7,348 nucleotides of DNA, taken from the NCBI GenBank assembly GCA_023392225.1, contig JAEVZM010000218.1, forward strand, positions 1-7,348, given 5' to 3'. Shown piece after piece: positions 6,025 through 7,348 of this stretch. Every line of letters starts with the position of its first letter. The stretch's first letter is position 1. Origin of the DNA: Pseudomonadota bacterium (GTDB taxonomy: Bacteria; Pseudomonadota; Alphaproteobacteria; Rhizobiales; Kaistiaceae). Below the pieces are notes generated by a model, which did not search any database, was not told where the DNA came from, and saw nothing but the letters and a program-made list of their open reading frames with translations. The translations under genes were made by a program, and so were the position numbers.

Positions 6025-6807
6025 TCACGCCGCGGTCCAGCCGCCGTCGATCGGCAGCATCGCGCCGGTGATCGCCTTGGCCGCGTCGCCGCAGAGGAAC
6101 ACGGCGAGCGCCGCCACCTCCTCGACGGTGATGAACTCCTTGGTCGGCTGGGCGGCGAGGATGACGTCGCGCTTCACCGCCTCCTCGCTGATGCCGCGGG
6201 CCCGCGCCGTATCCGGGATCTGCTTCTCGACCAGCGGCGTCCAGACATAGCCCGGGCAGATGGCGTTGACCGTGATGCCCTGCGTCGCCGTCTCGAGCGC
6301 CACCGTCTTGGTGATGCCGGCGATGCCGTGCTTGGCCGCGACATAGGCGACCTTGTAGGGCGAGGCGACCAGCGCATGCGCCGAGGCGGTATTGATGATC
6401 CGGCCCCAGCCCTTCGCCTTCATCTTCGGCAGGGCGGCGTGGATCGTATGGAACGCCGAGGAGAGGTTGATGGCGATGATCTGGTCCCACTTCGCCGGCG
6501 GGAACTCGTCGATCGGGGCGACGAACTGGATGCCGGCATTGTTGACGAGGATGTCGACCGCGCCGAATTCCTTCTCCGCGTCGGCGACCATGGCGGCGAT
6601 CTCGTCCGGCTTGGTCATGTCGGCGGCGGAATAGCGCACGTCGACGCCGTGGGCCGCTGCGAGCCCGGCCCGCGTCGTCTCGATCGCATCGGCGTCGCCG
6701 AAGCCGTTGAGGACGATGTTGGCGCCCTCGGCCGCCATCGCCGTCGCGATGCCGAGGCCGATGCCGCTGGTCGAGCCGGTGACGAGCGCAGTCTTGCCCT
6801 TGAGCAT
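6025..6807 (-). CDS. bdhA: D-3-hydroxybutyrate dehydrogenase (SDR family)
   Basis: This 260-residue short-chain dehydrogenase oxidises D-3-hydroxybutyrate to acetoacetate with NAD+ and belongs to poly-hydroxybutyrate/ketone-body catabolism in the cytosol. Visible motifs are the Rossmann glycine motif TGSTSGIG (10-17), NNAG (89-92), N114, and the catalytic S142, Y155 and K159, plus PG at 185-186. Residues that known bacterial 3-hydroxybutyrate dehydrogenases (for example Pseudomonas fragi, also 260 residues) use for substrate carboxylate binding are present at the same numbers: Q94, H144, K152, Q196 and W257. That makes the substrate call strong rather than generic SDR. The ATG at 6807 is chosen because GGAGGAG (6814-6820) lies 6 nt upstream; the longer TTG start at 6822 would overlap this site. 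It is divergent from the Zur-type gene and upstream of gapR. An AT-rich promoter-like stretch lies at 6849-6860. Confidence 0.94.
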   Translation of the reverse strand: MLKGKTALVTGSTSGIGLGIATAMAAEGANIVLNGFGDADAIETTRAGLAAAHGVDVRYSAADMTKPDEIAAMVADAEKEFGAVDILVNNAGIQFVAPIDEFPPAKWDQIIAINLSSAFHTIHAALPKMKAKGWGRIINTASAHALVASPYKVAYVAAKHGIAGITKTVALETATQGITVNAICPGYVWTPLVEKQIPDTARARGISEEAVKRDVILAAQPTKEFITVEEVAALAVFLCGDAAKAITGAMLPIDGGWTAA

Positions 6808-6813
6808 GGTCTT

Positions 6814-6820
6814 CTCCTCC
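6814..6820 (-). promoter_or_regulatory. Ribosome binding site of bdhA, deciding the start
   Basis: On the - strand GGAGGAG sits 6 nt before ATG 6807. It rules against the in-frame TTG at 6822, which would place the start codon on the binding site itself. Confidence 0.8.
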
Positions 6821-6848
6821 AACTGATGTCGGTCGCCGCTACGCCGCC

Positions 6849-6877
6849 TATATATTGCATCGCACCATCATTGGCAC
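6849..6877 (-). promoter_or_regulatory. Possible bdhA promoter in the divergent bdhA/zur gap
   Basis: The only AT-rich island of the 124-bp divergent gap is TATATATTGCAT (6849-6860 on +). Read on the - strand it gives TATATA as a -10, with GTGCCA 17 nt upstream as a weak -35 (4 of 6 matches each). A start near 6842 would leave a leader of about 35 nt containing the bdhA ribosome site. Nothing resembling a Zur box or a convincing promoter for the zur direction was recognised. Confidence 0.35.
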
Positions 6878-6916
6878 GTCGTGATCTTGCCGCGGGGCGG
6901 TGCTAGAAGGTGGCGC

Positions 6917-6922
6917 AAGGAG
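6917..6922 (+). promoter_or_regulatory. Ribosome binding site of the Zur-type gene
   Basis: AAGGAG ends 9 nt before ATG 6932 and supports that start. A second purine tract (AAGG, 6928-6931) abuts the ATG but is too close to serve. Confidence 0.65.
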
Positions 6923-6931
6923 AGACCAAGG

Positions 6932-7348
6932 ATGGCGACGGTCAGCCCGATCCTCGAGACGACGCATCACGACCACGGCCGCTGCGCCGCGGATGCGCTT
7001 CGCCATGCCGAGGCGATCTCGGCTCGGGAGGGCCTGCGGCTCACCGAGCAGCGCCGCGCCGTGCTCGCGGCGCTCCTCGAGAGCCACGTGCCGGCCTCGG
7101 CCTATGACGTGATCGACCGGCTCGCCGCCGAGGGCGGCCGCCGCCCGGCGCCGGTCACGGTCTACCGCGCCCTCGATTTCCTGGTCGAGCACCGCTTCGC
7201 CCACCGCATCGAATCGCGGAACGCCTACGTCGCCTGCGACCGCGGGGCGGACTGCGCCGGCGAGACCACGCTGTTCCTTCTTTGCGAGCGCTGCGGCGCC
7301 CCCCGCGAGGCCTCCTCCGCCGAACTCGACCGCGTCCTCGCCGCCGTC
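6932..7348 (+). CDS. zur: Fur-family zinc uptake regulator Zur (3' truncated)
   Basis: The frame is open from ATG 6932 to the right edge, giving 139 residues with the end missing. The winged-helix domain includes LRLTEQRRAVLAALLES (35-51), SAYDVIDRLA (56-65) and the recognition helix APVTVYRALDFL (73-84). AHRIESRNAYVAC (90-102) and LCERCG (117-122) are closer to Zur than to Fur or PerR. C118 and C121 form half of the structural zinc site; the partner CxxC is beyond the window. By comparison with E. coli Zur, H91, C102 and E126 match regulatory-site ligands, but the position of the fourth (His96 there) appears to be E111 here. An N-terminal HHDHGRC stretch (12-18) is rich in metal-binding residues. 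The zinc-loaded protein would repress zinc uptake genes; none is visible here. It is transcribed divergently from bdhA. Confidence 0.85.
   Translation, partial: MATVSPILETTHHDHGRCAADALRHAEAISAREGLRLTEQRRAVLAALLESHVPASAYDVIDRLAAEGGRRPAPVTVYRALDFLVEHRFAHRIESRNAYVACDRGADCAGETTLFLLCERCGAPREASSAELDRVLAAV

Noticed and set aside
4574..6250. Long + strand frame (558 codons) spanning the LuxR-type gene, gapR and part of bdhA
   Set aside because: It runs in the wrong frame through one gene and antisense to two well-identified genes, and its composition (Arg/Ala/Gly-rich) is typical of out-of-frame GC-rich DNA.
6872..6890. TGGCACG followed by TTGC, looking like a sigma-54 promoter ahead of the Zur-type gene
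   Set aside because: The two halves are separated by 8 nt rather than 4, so the GG and GC elements are on the wrong spacing for sigma-54.
5926..6906. Long + strand frame opposite bdhA
   Set aside because: It is antisense to a dehydrogenase whose active-site residues all match; the predicted peptide is Arg/Asp/Gly-rich shadow sequence.

Overview
This is a GC-rich window from an alphaproteobacterium, most likely of the Hyphomicrobiales (Rhizobiales) type. The evidence is high GC at third codon positions, a DUF2312/GapR nucleoid protein (a family essentially confined to Alphaproteobacteria), a Zur-like Fur-family regulator, a poly-hydroxybutyrate-cycle 3-hydroxybutyrate dehydrogenase, and an L,D-transpeptidase beside a DUF882 (M15-type) peptidase. 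The order and style look like ordinary chromosome. I see no phage, transposon, CRISPR, tRNA or rRNA.

Layout on the + strand: the 3' part of a sigma-54-dependent (NtrC-family) regulator (1-589); a YcbB/LdtD-like L,D-transpeptidase (715-2364); a 241-bp gap with a direct repeat, a palindrome and a near-consensus CtrA-type site; a secreted DUF882/MepK-like peptidase with a very long C-terminal extension, starting at TTG (2606-4288); a short gap packed with inverted repeats; and a LuxR-type regulator with a PAS/GAF-like N-terminal half (4434-5618). A strong hairpin then separates this block from two - strand genes: gapR (5657-5938) and bdhA (6025-6807). Divergent from bdhA, a Zur-type Fur-family regulator (6932 to the window end) runs off the right edge.

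How the genes may work together: the L,D-transpeptidase makes 3-3 (mDAP-mDAP) peptidoglycan cross-links, and DUF882 enzymes of the MepK type cut them. The central block can therefore be read as a writer/eraser pair for 3-3 cross-links, possibly with cell-cycle (CtrA) control of the eraser. The right part is housekeeping: chromosome topology (GapR), carbon-storage catabolism (BdhA) and zinc homeostasis (Zur).

No obviously new multi-gene system is present. The points most worth checking are the writer/eraser pairing, the uncharacterised extension of the DUF882 protein, the CtrA-like site, the dyad-dense leader of the LuxR gene, and an apparent zinc-ligand change in Zur. All gaps between genes are shorter than 300 bases.
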